From a virus: a stretch of 64,000 bases of DNA. Position 1 is the stretch's first letter, and every line of letters begins with the position of its first letter. Location of the stretch: IMG/VR virus record IMGVR_UViG_3300047157_000063, positions 1-64,000 of that record. One strand, given 5' to 3'. Below are positions 28,839-40,000 of the stretch, one piece after another. The notes beneath the pieces are model-generated. The model ran no database searches. It saw only the letters and a program-made list of their open reading frames with translations, and was not told where the DNA came from. Made by a program: the position numbers and the translations under genes.

Positions 28839-29587
28839 TATTTAATTTGTTTTTTAAGTTCTTCTACTTCTGCTTTTAAATCTTTAATAGCTTCAATTAA
28901 ATAACCTGTTATGTTGCCATATGCTACAGCTTTGTATTCATTATCATTGCTAACTAACTCAGGTGCTATTTTTTCTAATTCTTGAGCTATAACACCACTA
29001 CCTTCTCTATCGTCTTTAATAAAACTAACACCTCTCATGTTGTAAACTTTAGAACCATCTAATGTTTTAATGTTTGTTTTTAATCTTTTGTCTGAGTAAG
29101 CTACAACATCCGCGGTTGATGTTATTGTCCCATAAAAAGTTGTAGTATTATCAGCATTAAATCTTGCACACTCACTATTATTAGTACCTGTCAATATTTT
29201 TAAAGGTAGATTACTATCACTATCTGTGCTTATGTACGGGTGATTAGAACTGTCAACACCTATTCGTAGTCTTTCCATAGTACCATCCATCTTGAATGAT
29301 AAAAACGGAACATCTGACTCTGTGGCATTATCTGTGTCAGCATTTATAGTTAAACCTACCGAAGTTACTGCGTTAATCACCACACCACTGTTAGGTGTTA
29401 CTTGCATTGTAGTATACGCAGCATTTGTTTGAAAGTAATACTCATTTGATTGGAATACTAAAGCGCCTGAACCACCTGTTTCTTTTATATATGAATTACT
29501 AGCAGAGTCTGAATATATTTCTAATCCACTACCGCTACTGCCAAAGTTTATTTTATCAGCATAACCGTAAGGTAACGTTTCCATCAA
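28838..29587 (-). CDS. Tail fibre C-terminal part with S74 intramolecular chaperone
   Basis: Residues about 160-249 carry the peptidase S74 / endosialidase chaperone domain: YSDKRLKTNIKTLDG with the Ser-Asp pair where self-cleavage occurs, then GVIAQELEKIAPELV and a final coiled coil (KDLKAEVEELKKQIK). In this family the domain trimerises the fibre and then cuts itself off. Residues 1-40 (KINFGSSGSGLEIYSDSASN) match the module at the other fibre's start. The ORF is probably not a separate gene: in other frames the upstream DNA joins it to the 1215-residue fibre, with about three indels in 29588-29940. Confidence 0.75.
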   Translation of the reverse strand: MMETLPYGYADKINFGSSGSGLEIYSDSASNSYIKETGGSGALVFQSNEYYFQTNAAYTTMQVTPNSGVVINAVTSVGLTINADTDNATESDVPFLSFKMDGTMERLRIGVDSSNHPYISTDSDSNLPLKILTGTNNSECARFNADNTTTFYGTITSTADVVAYSDKRLKTNIKTLDGSKVYNMRGVSFIKDDREGSGVIAQELEKIAPELVSNDNEYKAVAYGNITGYLIEAIKDLKAEVEELKKQIK

Positions 29588-29936
29588 ACGTCAACAGCGC
29601 CACTAGAGTTAACATTTAATATCGGAACACCAGATATATCAGACACAGAAAATAAATCACCAGATAAGACTATCTGTTACCGAAAACAATTGCCCTAACG
29701 TACCTTTAATATCAATACCACCATCTTTATCAATAACCATTCTATCGTTGTTATTAACTTTCCATTTAAAATCACCTGAATTAGCTGATAGGTTAAAACC
29801 ATATCCACTTGAATCCCAGTATTGCTGATGTTTTATAGTTCCGTTAGCTTTATTTATAAGCGCACCTGATAAATCATTTCTTGCTGAATTAACAGATAGA
29901 TTATAGGTATTTGCTGATATACTTGTTGGTAAAACA
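29588..29936 (-). CDS. Out-of-frame link between fibre body and S74 end
   Basis: Translating across frames gives DVLPTSISANTYNLSVNSAR, WDSSGYGFNLSANSGDFKWK, NDRMVIDKDGGIDIKGTLGQ, LFSVTDSL and SVSDISGIPILNVNSSGAV. This connects the 1215-residue fibre to the S74 part. The last segment repeats the fibre's own N-terminal motif. Breaks near 29940, 29670 and 29595 look like one-base indels. Confidence 0.55.
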
Positions 29937-32900
29937 TCACCTATTACCTACATCACCAGCCGCATTTACATTTACACCTTTATTAATACTCCCGTCCATA
30001 CTAAAGTTAACTACATCAGTACTATCGTTATATCCAACAAAACCCTTAAAAGTACCACCTTGTCTAAAATGCAAACCTGCATGGCTACCATCCGCGGGAT
30101 TTATCCAAATAGAACTACTGTTAACATCTAAATGAGCTCCAGGGTCCGATTGGTTAATCCCAACATAACCGTTTCCATCAATTGTAAGTCTTCTTGCAGG
30201 AGCTGCACCGGAGGAACTTGAATTAGTAAAAAATTCCAATCTTCCAGGCATAACTCCTGCTGAAGGTGTTCCATCAACATCAGCACCAATTTCAGCTATT
30301 CTTTTATAATTAGCACCATCATAACCATAAAAACCAACTAAACCTACAGTTTCCTCTGCTTGTACTATTGTTGGTAATGCACCTGTCCCACTAGATTTTC
30401 CAATACCTAAAAATGAGAAGTTTCCTGCAGTACTATTATGAGACATAATTTGAGCAGAAGCAAAAGTATTATTTTCAACATTTAAATCACCTGTTCCGTA
30501 ATTAGTATTAGAAGCGGGAGCTGTTGTACCAATGTTAACTTCACCAGTATCTTTTATAAATACATACCCACTGTTGTTGTCATTTCCTAGTTTTAATCCA
30601 GCTGATGATCTTGCTTGTATATTGTTTATATACAAAGCCTTGTTGTTGGCCCCAAAAACATCACCGAAGAAAGTTGCGTTACCACCAGATGTTATGTTTA
30701 AAACCTCACCCATGCTAGTGCTATTACCAGTGTTAGCTAGTTTTAAAGAAAAGTTACCGTAGCCATGAGCTGAACCACCACCGTCTGTGTTTGGACCAGG
30801 TGTTACTAAATCTATTTTCATGTAGTCTTTATTAAGACCACCATAGTCATTAACGGTTCTACTACTATTTAATGACATTACATTATAAGTAGAATTTGAT
30901 ACTACATTTTTTCTTGACCTTATAATACCATCCGTATGAGTTGCTCCGTTAAAAGCTGCAGTTCCTTCTACTTGAAGTAACTCACCACCATCAGCTGAAC
31001 CACCTACGATTAGGTTTCCACCTTTTATATAGGAAACTCCAGAGGAATTAAGTACTACATTCGCAGTTCCACCAGCAGCAGCCATGTATAACGACATGTG
31101 ATTATTACTATCTTGATAAAATTTAGCAAAACCGCTACCTGTACTCGGTAAAAAGTTTGCGGCATAAGCATTACCAGCTGGTGAATAAGCTGTTATCACG
31201 CTAGAAGATATTGAGCCATCGTAACCTACCTGGAATGGTCTCCAACCAGATGTATTAGATCCAGTACCTGCGGCAAGAGACATAATCTTACCTGTTATAG
31301 TTTTTTCTATTTGTTTACTATCACCGGTTGGTAATGTATTTACGTTTGTGAAGTTTACAAGAGCTGCAGATGTAGAACCAGCTGGAAGTATTGTTACTTC
31401 AACGTAATCTTCACCACCACCTTTTATATCTACAAAAGCTTTACCTGTTGTCGTGTTTCTTACAACTCTTATATCTGTTATGAAGTTTGGATAACTACTA
31501 TGAAGTATTGACAATGTGGCATTAGCATTTGACCAAGCTGTATTAACTATAGCCTCAACTCTAGATGGTGTGCCAGTACCACCACCTGTTTGTATCAAGA
31601 AATGACATTTACCTCTACCAGTACCACCTGTTATTTCAATTATTCTATGCCAACCATTACTTGCATTCCATGATTCTCCTCCGGCGTTACTATTAATAGT
31701 TTCTTTATAAAAATTATTATCAGCTGTGACTTGTAACCCTACAGTATTTAAAGTACCAGCAACTGTTGTGTTTCCCGTACCTCCATCAACACCAAAAGTT
31801 TTTCCACTACCACCAGTTGTTGAATAAATTGCAAAAGCATTAGTTCCACCTGAGTCTATTCTGATTCCATAATCAGCGTTGCTATCTTTTCTAATATAAG
31901 CACCCCAATCATTGCCATCATTCATTATTTTTAATCCAGCATCATTGCCATTTCCGTCATTACCAGTATAATCTATTAATATACTATTTGTTAAAGCGCT
32001 AGTGATATTGATGCTAGGTGTTGATATACTTCCTACAAAAGCAACTGATTTATCGGAACCAGTAACTGTTTGATAAGTTCCTATTGCACCACCATCTCTT
32101 ACTTTAAAATCAACAATTGCATTACTAGAATCAGATTGATCTGCGATTCCAAGTTCTATTACAAAACCTTCTCTACCAGATAATGCTACACTGCTTTCAG
32201 AGATACCCATTGCAAACCTTATTTTCTCGTTTGTACCAGTACCCGCGCCATAGGTTTTCTGGTTCATTAACCTAAGAGCTGTGAAAGGTCCATCAACTAC
32301 GTCAGCAATATGAGTTTCTTTTGTAAAATATCCACTAGTAGCGCTTACTGAACCTGCAAAAGTTGCTGTTGTGCCATTAGTAGTTCCGTCTAATGATAAA
32401 GCATTTAAAACACTACCACCAGTAGATTTTACATTAAAGTTTAATTTTGTTCTTGTAGCACTACTAGTTGTTCTATGTTCTATACCGCCCCACTCTTGAT
32501 GCGTACCACCGTAGTCTACTGTAAATTGAAGATGTTGTAATAAAGTATCAGTGCCGGGATTATTGCCATCACGTAGCATTGTAATAGCAGGTGAACCATT
32601 TTGTTTTGTTAAATTAAAACTTCCCCCATTTACTGCAACGTCTGCTGCAAAAGTTGCATCACCAACCTCTCTATCTAAGGTTAACGCAAACGCACCTAAT
32701 CCGTAAGCATAAAACCTTAAATCACCTGTGGCAGCATGGTTAACTATTTGCCAATCATTTTGCCCAGAACCTCCTGTTGGTTTTGACCTAAAAACAATAC
32801 CACCGTCTTTGCTTTGTCTTTTATGTATCGAAAGATATTCATTGCTATCAGCGTAAGACGGATTAACTAACATTGCTAGAGCTGAAACATCACCTGTAAA

Positions 32901-33584
32901 ATTAGCGTTTTGTGAAGAATCTATTGAAAGAGCTTGTATATGCGCATTTGCACTAGAGCCGCTTGATCCCGTAGGAGAGGTGTAAAATTTAATTGAACCA
33001 CCCGCTGCTGTGCCTGTACTACGACCACCATAGAATTGCATTTCACCACCACCTATATTAGTTCCAGCACCATAAGGAGCGAAAATAATCGCGGTACCAG
33101 GAGATGCTGTACCATGTCCTTCAGCAAACCCTAATTCTGAATCATGAATATTTACACCGTTAGCTGTTGTTTCAAACTTTTTACTTCCGTTATAGTAGAG
33201 TTGTACAGCTCCACCAAGAAGAAATCTAGCAATAGACGAACTAAAATCTGCGTTAGCTATACTCACCCCGTTTTGACTGACAGGTATGTTTAACCAACCT
33301 GTGTTATTGTCTATATAACTATTTGAACCATCATGATATATTTGAAGATCATTAGAGTCACCAAAATTTAATTTATTGTTATCAGGTAAATAACCATCAA
33401 AAGTTATAGCTCCAGTTGAATTTATGTTTAATATAGGTATACCAGATACGTCTGAAACAGAAAACAAGTCTCCTGTGAGACTATCTGTTACAGAAAATAA
33501 CTGTCCTTGAGTTCCTTGAATATCAAGAACCGTGTTTGATCCGTCTACTATGAGACCTTTTTTTACTTTAAATTCATTTGCCAT
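29937..33584 (-). CDS. Large tail fibre, N-terminal and shaft part
   Basis: The start MANEFKVKKGLIVDGSNTVL leads into GTQGQLFSVTDSLTGDLFSV and SGIPILNINSTG, an attachment module I know from marine phage fibres, then LQIYHDGSNSYI. The shaft (about 1100 residues) is made of repeated short beta-strand units (FAGSVSATSG, NVNAAGD, VGINQSDPGAHLDV), typical of trimeric beta-helical fibres. The protein seems to continue past 29937 into the S74 domain at 28838, for a total near 1580 residues. It is one of several fibre genes that vary quickly between related phages. Confidence 0.7.
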   Translation of the reverse strand: MANEFKVKKGLIVDGSNTVLDIQGTQGQLFSVTDSLTGDLFSVSDVSGIPILNINSTGAITFDGYLPDNNKLNFGDSNDLQIYHDGSNSYIDNNTGWLNIPVSQNGVSIANADFSSSIARFLLGGAVQLYYNGSKKFETTANGVNIHDSELGFAEGHGTASPGTAIIFAPYGAGTNIGGGEMQFYGGRSTGTAAGGSIKFYTSPTGSSGSSANAHIQALSIDSSQNANFTGDVSALAMLVNPSYADSNEYLSIHKRQSKDGGIVFRSKPTGGSGQNDWQIVNHAATGDLRFYAYGLGAFALTLDREVGDATFAADVAVNGGSFNLTKQNGSPAITMLRDGNNPGTDTLLQHLQFTVDYGGTHQEWGGIEHRTTSSATRTKLNFNVKSTGGSVLNALSLDGTTNGTTATFAGSVSATSGYFTKETHIADVVDGPFTALRLMNQKTYGAGTGTNEKIRFAMGISESSVALSGREGFVIELGIADQSDSSNAIVDFKVRDGGAIGTYQTVTGSDKSVAFVGSISTPSINITSALTNSILIDYTGNDGNGNDAGLKIMNDGNDWGAYIRKDSNADYGIRIDSGGTNAFAIYSTTGGSGKTFGVDGGTGNTTVAGTLNTVGLQVTADNNFYKETINSNAGGESWNASNGWHRIIEITGGTGRGKCHFLIQTGGGTGTPSRVEAIVNTAWSNANATLSILHSSYPNFITDIRVVRNTTTGKAFVDIKGGGEDYVEVTILPAGSTSAALVNFTNVNTLPTGDSKQIEKTITGKIMSLAAGTGSNTSGWRPFQVGYDGSISSSVITAYSPAGNAYAANFLPSTGSGFAKFYQDSNNHMSLYMAAAGGTANVVLNSSGVSYIKGGNLIVGGSADGGELLQVEGTAAFNGATHTDGIIRSRKNVVSNSTYNVMSLNSSRTVNDYGGLNKDYMKIDLVTPGPNTDGGGSAHGYGNFSLKLANTGNSTSMGEVLNITSGGNATFFGDVFGANNKALYINNIQARSSAGLKLGNDNNSGYVFIKDTGEVNIGTTAPASNTNYGTGDLNVENNTFASAQIMSHNSTAGNFSFLGIGKSSGTGALPTIVQAEETVGLVGFYGYDGANYKRIAEIGADVDGTPSAGVMPGRLEFFTNSSSSGAAPARRLTIDGNGYVGINQSDPGAHLDVNSSSIWINPADGSHAGLHFRQGGTFKGFVGYNDSTDVVNFSMDGSINKGVNVNAAGDVGNR

Positions 33585-33605
33585 AATTACCTTTCATTTT
33601 CCGGG

Positions 33606-34847
33606 TTATATATTAAATCTGTTTTTTAACGAGTTAAAATTTTCTTTTATTTCTGTTGCTGTTAATGTTCTATCATATACTTTTACTACAGGTATGTCGC
33701 CTGGGAATTCATGATTACTAGGGCCTTTACCTATTAAAAAACTAGTTGTATTAGCTTCTGGTTTGTAAAGTTGACTAACTGACGCAACCTCAACTCCATT
33801 TTCATATAATTTAATTGTGCTTGTATCTAAAGTGGCAGCTATATGAACAAAAACATCTTCCGCAACATCATTTCTACTAGCTACTCTAGTTGAACTACCA
33901 TTACGTAGTGCAAAGCCCCAAGACTTATCACTTCCACTAGGCCAACCTCTAAATCCGAATAAAGACCAACCAGCAGTGTCCCAACCAGCAGATCCACCTT
34001 TACTTACTATATTTGGGTATTGATCACCACTAGTCCAACTGTTTGGAAACTTTACAACGGCTTCAACAGTTAGAATACCATCAGTAAAATCAAAATCTTC
34101 ATCATCTCCTAAACTTATATAATCATCCGTGCCATCAAAAGCTAATTGACCAGTTGAGTCAAAAGAAACATTAGATAAGTCTATGTTTTTTGTTCTTTTT
34201 AAATCTATCAAACCAGCTGTAGCTGATCTTGTTCCGTTTACAAAAGGCGTTGCGTGAGATTTTTTCTCTATTTGAACATTTGAAACTTTTATAAAAGAAT
34301 TTGTATTGTTTGTACCGCTATTATACCATACTGTAAAACCAATAATACCGTTAGGCTGGTTAGCTGTACCAGTATTTCCAATAGTACCACTCCAACTTAT
34401 ACGCTCTGTATTTTTTGTGGTTTTATAATATCTTTCACTACTAGCTGAATAACCTAGATAAGTAGCGGTAGTTGTTCCACTGCCCCCACTGTTAGCTTGA
34501 CCCATCATAACCCAAGCTAAATCACCCGGACTATCATCTGGAATTTCTATAGTTGCCGATATAGTTACGGCAGAGCCAGTGTGTGCTCTCATATCCCACA
34601 TAAAAGATCTCCAACCTGCACCATCTGTATGAAAACTATTAACGTTTAGTTGAAACGATTTTGTAGTTGAATCTATTAAACTGAAACTACCAGTCCAACC
34701 GGCTCCTAAAATACTAGAGTCTGTTACGTAATTAGTTGTTGGCTCACCTGGATAAAATCTAGTATTTGTGTGATTGTTAGCCACACCATAACCAGTGTCA
34801 TAGCCATATATTAAACCATAGTTTGTTGTTTTCGGTCCTGTGTACAT
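33606..34847 (-). CDS. LamG-like tail adhesin (413 aa)
   Basis: It begins with GLIYGYDTGYGVANNHTNTR, shared with the 394-residue adhesin at 35891-37075. The C-terminal 200 residues form a concanavalin/LamG-like jelly roll (DGTDDYISLGDDEDFDF, LTVEAVVKFPNS, IKLYENGVEVASVSQL) and end in VKVYDRTLTATEIKENFNSL, the usual last strand and helix. Such domains bind sugars, so host polysaccharide binding is likely. It is coupled by TAATG to the preceding LamG gene. Confidence 0.65.
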   Translation of the reverse strand: MYTGPKTTNYGLIYGYDTGYGVANNHTNTRFYPGEPTTNYVTDSSILGAGWTGSFSLIDSTTKSFQLNVNSFHTDGAGWRSFMWDMRAHTGSAVTISATIEIPDDSPGDLAWVMMGQANSGGSGTTTATYLGYSASSERYYKTTKNTERISWSGTIGNTGTANQPNGIIGFTVWYNSGTNNTNSFIKVSNVQIEKKSHATPFVNGTRSATAGLIDLKRTKNIDLSNVSFDSTGQLAFDGTDDYISLGDDEDFDFTDGILTVEAVVKFPNSWTSGDQYPNIVSKGGSAGWDTAGWSLFGFRGWPSGSDKSWGFALRNGSSTRVASRNDVAEDVFVHIAATLDTSTIKLYENGVEVASVSQLYKPEANTTSFLIGKGPSNHEFPGDIPVVKVYDRTLTATEIKENFNSLKNRFNI

Positions 34848-35554
34848 TATATATTAAATCTATTTTTATAAGCGTTGTAGTTTTGTAAAACTTCAGCCGC
34901 ACTTAATTCTTTATTATAACAACTAACAGCGTATATTTGACCATCAAAATCCATATCAGATCTACTTAGTTGCCAGTTACCAATTCTAAATTTATCAGCA
35001 ACTAAAGCTCCAACGGTATCTACCGAGTATGCTGTTGTTGCTTGAGCCACACCGTTTAAATATATTTTATGAGCAGTTGTTTGGTGGTCGTCCCATGATG
35101 ATATTGTCCATGTTACCATGTGTATTTGATTTGATCCATGTGCTGAAGTTAAGTGGCGACCTCCTGGAGACCAGTGATCAGTTGCAAATTTACCACCATA
35201 TGAAATAAAAGCCATAGAGTCATAACCATCTTGCTCGTGTTGTGTTAGTATTCCTTTATAACTACCTGTTGAGTTTTCGTTAACTATAGCGCTAACACTA
35301 ATAGCGAAGTTATCACCACTAAAAGGGGAAGTTATAACACTCTCCATATAGTGACCCTGACCACTAGTAAAATCCATACAGTTTATACCACTTACACTAA
35401 TGAAATCTGGTGCATCTGATGATGTAAAATTATACCCATTATCCGTTAAATCATAAAGAGTAGTTCCACTTCCTGGATATGATCTTTTAGAGCTCATATC
35501 AACAGCAAAGACTAATCCATCTGTTACGTAATTTGGTCCTAATTTTGTTGCCAT
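34847..35554 (-). CDS. LamG-like tail adhesin, short form (235 aa)
   Basis: A single jelly-roll protein: YVTDGLVFAVDMSSKRSYPG at the start, FAISVSAIVNENSTG and HKIYLNGVAQATTAYSVDT in the middle, and IYAVSCYNKELSAAEVLQNY plus NAYKNRFNI at the end. It shares start and end motifs with its two larger neighbours but lacks the extra N-terminal carbohydrate-binding-type domain. A paralogue produced by tandem duplication and shortening is likely. Confidence 0.65.
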   Translation of the reverse strand: MATKLGPNYVTDGLVFAVDMSSKRSYPGSGTTLYDLTDNGYNFTSSDAPDFISVSGINCMDFTSGQGHYMESVITSPFSGDNFAISVSAIVNENSTGSYKGILTQHEQDGYDSMAFISYGGKFATDHWSPGGRHLTSAHGSNQIHMVTWTISSWDDHQTTAHKIYLNGVAQATTAYSVDTVGALVADKFRIGNWQLSRSDMDFDGQIYAVSCYNKELSAAEVLQNYNAYKNRFNI

Positions 35555-35557
35555 TTA

Positions 35558-35887
35558 TTATTTATTTTCGTTTTTAGTCCATGCTTCTGTAGCTAGTAAA
35601 GCTAAAATATCTTCATGGTTATACTCTGTGTAGTCTGTGCTATACATATCTGGTCTACCATAAGTACCAGCTTTTTGAGTAATTGTTTTTTCCTCACCTG
35701 TATCTAACTCAGAATAAGTCTCAACAATATCTTTCTCTATAATAGTTACTTCATATTTTACAAAAGTTTTAGCTCCATCTACCGACTTTCTTAAAGATTC
35801 TTTATTTGGTTCTAAAACCTGATCAAAGTTTATATCATCTATTTTATCAGTTGGTATTACCAACCACCTTCTGTTTTCAAATCTCAT
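35558..35887 (-). CDS. Small conserved phage protein between adhesin genes (109 aa)
   Basis: It starts MRFENRRWLVIPTDKIDDIN and is an acidic, mixed alpha/beta protein with FVKYEVTIIEKDIVETYSEL and a helical end. I recognise the opening from small phage proteins found among fibre genes; the function is unknown. A role as fibre assembly helper is possible. Spacing to both neighbours is three bases. Confidence 0.5.
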   Translation of the reverse strand: MRFENRRWLVIPTDKIDDINFDQVLEPNKESLRKSVDGAKTFVKYEVTIIEKDIVETYSELDTGEEKTITQKAGTYGRPDMYSTDYTEYNHEDILALLATEAWTKNENK

Positions 35888-35890
35888 AAT

Positions 35891-37075
35891 TTATAAATTA
35901 AATCTGTTTTTGTATGCGTTGTAATTTTGTTTTATTTCGCTAGCAGTTAACACTCTATCATGTATTTTTACTACAGGTATATCACCATACAGTTGCCTAC
36001 CATCTCCCTGTCCTATTGTAACTGTACTTGTATTATTATAAATAGTACCGCTATTGCTTGTACTAGTTTGTGTTGGTGTTCCGTTTTGATAAAATATACT
36101 TTCACCGGGTTTTCTCGTGTAAACTAAGTGGTAGTATTTATTAGAGGTCATCGTATTACCTGTGACTGTATTAACATGCGTGGTTGATGAGGTATTACCC
36201 GTGCTAAAAGTTCCATAAGGTACACTACTATCACTAATACGAATACCGTAAACAGCACCACCGCTGTAAGCTCCGTCTTTTTGAACTACTACATGATAAC
36301 CATTACCATCAATAGGAGCTCCGTTTATCTTAACAACAGCTTCCACAGTTACATCAGCTACTTTGTTCCAACTACTAGCAGGTAGTTGTATTTCATCATT
36401 TGTACCATCAAACGTTGGTTGACCGTTTGAATCAAAAGAAACGTTGGCTAAACTTACGTCTGTTGTTCTTCTTAAATCTATTAAACTAGTAGTGTTTGAT
36501 CTAGATCCGTTTACAAAAGGTGTGTGATCATTTTGTTTTTCTATTTGAGGCATTGTAACATCCCAAGAGCTTGAATCACCATTTGCTTGACTACCACCGT
36601 AAGATATTAGATAAAACATTGTTGATGTAGATGTTACATTAACGGTTTTTGATACACGCTGCCACTCACCTATTATTGACTTGTCTAGCGTAGTAGCTGT
36701 ATCTGAACCCCCATAACTACTTACATAAACCGCCGCGCCATTATTATTGCTTGCTCCACCTCTATATCTAAACCAAGCAGAATAAGTATATGTTCCTGTG
36801 GTACCTACATTAAAAGCAGCATACATTCCGTTCCATGACGTTCTGTTATTTATTTTCATACCGAGAGTTCCAAATTCAGTTGTAAATGCACCGTCATTTC
36901 CATTACTATAACTAGTCCAATTGTTTAGATCACTATTTGCAAAATTTATTAAATTTGTTGTTGGTTTACCTTGGTAAAATCTTGTTGATGTATTTTTGTC
37001 AGCAACACCATAACCAGTATCGTAACCCCACACTAAACCATCTGTTATTATATTTAATCCCCTTGTTATTCCCAT
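35891..37075 (-). CDS. LamG-like tail adhesin (394 aa)
   Basis: The third LamG-like paralogue. The N-terminus is NIITDGLVWGYDTGYGVADK, followed by a beta-sandwich domain with LINFANSDLNNWTSYSNG and TYSAWFRYRGGAS (a carbohydrate-binding-module-like pattern). The C-terminal jelly roll has EIQLPASSWNKVADVTVEA, RKPGESIFYQNGTPTQT and a VVKIHDRVLTASEIKQNY ending. It overlaps the upstream fibre stop in TAATG. Binding to host surface glycans is inferred from the folds. Confidence 0.65.
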   Translation of the reverse strand: MGITRGLNIITDGLVWGYDTGYGVADKNTSTRFYQGKPTTNLINFANSDLNNWTSYSNGNDGAFTTEFGTLGMKINNRTSWNGMYAAFNVGTTGTYTYSAWFRYRGGASNNNGAAVYVSSYGGSDTATTLDKSIIGEWQRVSKTVNVTSTSTMFYLISYGGSQANGDSSSWDVTMPQIEKQNDHTPFVNGSRSNTTSLIDLRRTTDVSLANVSFDSNGQPTFDGTNDEIQLPASSWNKVADVTVEAVVKINGAPIDGNGYHVVVQKDGAYSGGAVYGIRISDSSVPYGTFSTGNTSSTTHVNTVTGNTMTSNKYYHLVYTRKPGESIFYQNGTPTQTSTSNSGTIYNNTSTVTIGQGDGRQLYGDIPVVKIHDRVLTASEIKQNYNAYKNRFNL

Positions 37076-40000
37076 TATATTGCTCTTATTATGGCTTTAA
37101 TATTCCAAGTACTTGACGTTGTAGTTGCTCTTAGTCTAAAATTAGACGATGAATAATCTACAGCTAAAGTTACATCTGATGTATCTCCTAAATCTGTAGT
37201 TGATGTCTCAGTAAAAGATACACTTGTTCCATCACTACAAGCGACTACAGTACCTGCTCTAATATTGCTACTTTTGTAAATAACGTAATCAAAAAATACA
37301 GCTGCGTAAGTAGTTCCACTTACACTAGCAACAGTTGTTGTTGTAGTAGCGGATGTTACAGAAGCGTTATCTATTAAAGCATTTTTTACTTGTACGTTAC
37401 TACCAAAAGTTACTTTACCAGTATTATCTATTTTTATATCTTCATTGTATGCTGAATTATAAGAATTACCAATATATAAATAATCGTTTGTACTATTCCA
37501 TTTTATAAATCCACCATCTCCGCCAGATAAAGTATCTCCTATCCATATTTCCGCCGACGCGTTTATAACTTGTAAATATCCATCTGTTCTTACTGTACCC
37601 CCAAAAGTTGCAGTTCCAGACGCGTTAACAGTTCCTATCGTTGTTAAATCATATACTGCCTCTGAAGCGGATGTGTTAATAGTAGCTAAAGTCAACCAAC
37701 CATCACCTGCTTTATTTAAAAAGCGAATTTTATCTGTTAGATAAATAGAATTAGTGAATACACCACTTGCAACTTTTAAAGAATCTGTTAAATCCCAAGT
37801 GTCATCTGCATCGTCAAATATTAAACTTGCTTGTGTTACACCATCGCCTCTATAAATAGATATACCAGATGTAGCAGCTGTTGCTGTATCTGCGTTACCA
37901 CTTGTTCCCTGTGTTGTGTTAAGTTGTAATATATTATCTTCAACTTCTACTGTTTCAGTGTTTAAAGTTGTTGTTGTACCACCAACAGTTAAATTACCTA
38001 TAACATCTAAATCACCACCAATACGCACACTACCCCCATCAAACCAACTTAATCCAGCTGAATCTATACGAACTTTTTCTACATTGTTATTAGTACCGTC
38101 TGAACTCATTAATGAGAATAGACCTTTATCTAAGTTTGCACCAGTACCTCTAGAAATAATACGAGCTATAGTGTAATCATTTGATCTAACTAAAAACTTA
38201 TCGCCATCATCTGATTGTACCCTCATTGACCCTTTGAAAGTAGCTACATTATTTCGGTTAAATTCTAATACAGTTGTATCAGGTGTATCATCAGCGGCAT
38301 CTGACATTCTTAATTCAAACTTACCATAAGAACCTTGCTCACCTATAAACGACCATGATCTACTAGTGGATTGACCAGATGTATGAGGCCAAAGTAATTG
38401 ATGAACAGAATTATTAAAATAAAGACTTCCAGTTAAAGGTTTTGTAGATCCTGCAGATATAGGTAAAAATGGTCCACCAGTTACAGGTGATCCACCATTA
38501 ATAGTATCTACCCAAAGATTAGCCCATCTTGCATCAGTTTTTCCTATATCTGAAGAACTATCAGTATTAGTAAGTATATCACCCGTAAAAGTTGCATTTC
38601 TAGATGAATCTAAGAAAAGAGCACGAGAGTTATCACTTCCTGTTATAGAACCAGTGAGAAAATCTATTTGTGTAGAAACAATATCTAAATCATGATTTTG
38701 AGCTGTGTTACCATTATGAGCCATGATTCTACTGGTACCACCAACAGTGGCTTGTATTTTTACTTGATGATTACTACTTGCGTCCCTAACAGAGAGCATA
38801 CCTTTAGTTTCTAAATTAGCCGCAAAAGTTGCATTTTGATCTTTGTCTAAAGTTAAAGCCACAGCTGTACTTACACTTCCACTACTATATTTACCAGTGT
38901 GAAAACTTAAATCAATGCCTCTATTACCAGAACCATCCCATAAACCATCTGAAGTAGCAAGTATTTTACCGTAAACACCAGTTACAGCATTATTAGCACT
39001 ATCATCTATTCCTTTAAAATGTATCGCACCAAGTATGTCATTGTTATCAACAGTAGCCGGACTATCTTGATTTGAATCATATTGAAGAGTTAACACAGCA
39101 TTTCCAGGAGCGTGTGAGTCTATCGTTATACTATTACTTTCAATATATCCTGTAAATAAACTACCGGTCATTGTACCACCGGCTAGTGGTAAGAAAGGGC
39201 CACCTGTAAAAACATCAGTGCTTATTTCTCTTTTCTTTATTTGATCACTTGCAGACGTGATTTGTTTTACTGATACATTGTCCACTGTAAACTCAGCGTC
39301 ACCCACCGCGTATAAGTAAAAAACAGTATTAGTTACACTTGATGTTACCGTATAGACATATTTACCATTTGCACTTATTTGGGAAATAACTTGACTACCA
39401 CCAAATTGCGGTTGTAAACTACCCGAAGTATAATCACTAACTTCTAAACTTACTTTATAAACATTTCCGCTTACTACACTAATAGATTGCGTTAATCCTA
39501 CAGTTGAAGCAGTATCAACAGAAGCTTTGCCGCTAGAGATTGTCCAACCACTACCAACACCCCAACCAGTACTAGCACTAAAATCACCATTTGTTATTAA
39601 GTTTGAACCTAAAATTTCATCAGCAACTAATACGGAAACTGAAGTTGAATTAAACGGTATATCAGAGACACTTAAGCTACCAGCAAAACTCGCGTCACTA
39701 TTATCTAAAATATTAAGCGAAGCAGTACCACCGGTATTAATTTGTAAACCACCTAGTGTTGTATTTCTTTCTATAGAATTATAACCAATATTGCTATTTA
39801 TAAAATCAATTGCTTGACCAGACGCCATTCTAAAACCTGTGCCAGCGTTTACATATTTATTAAAAGTTGCGCCTCTAGTTCCAGATACAAAATTAAAACC
39901 ACCAGCACCACTTGAACCTGTAATTACTAAGTCCTTAGCTGTGTCTAATTGAAACTGAAAAGTTTGAGCGCGTGTAGAATTAGTGTTTCTTAAAAAGAAT

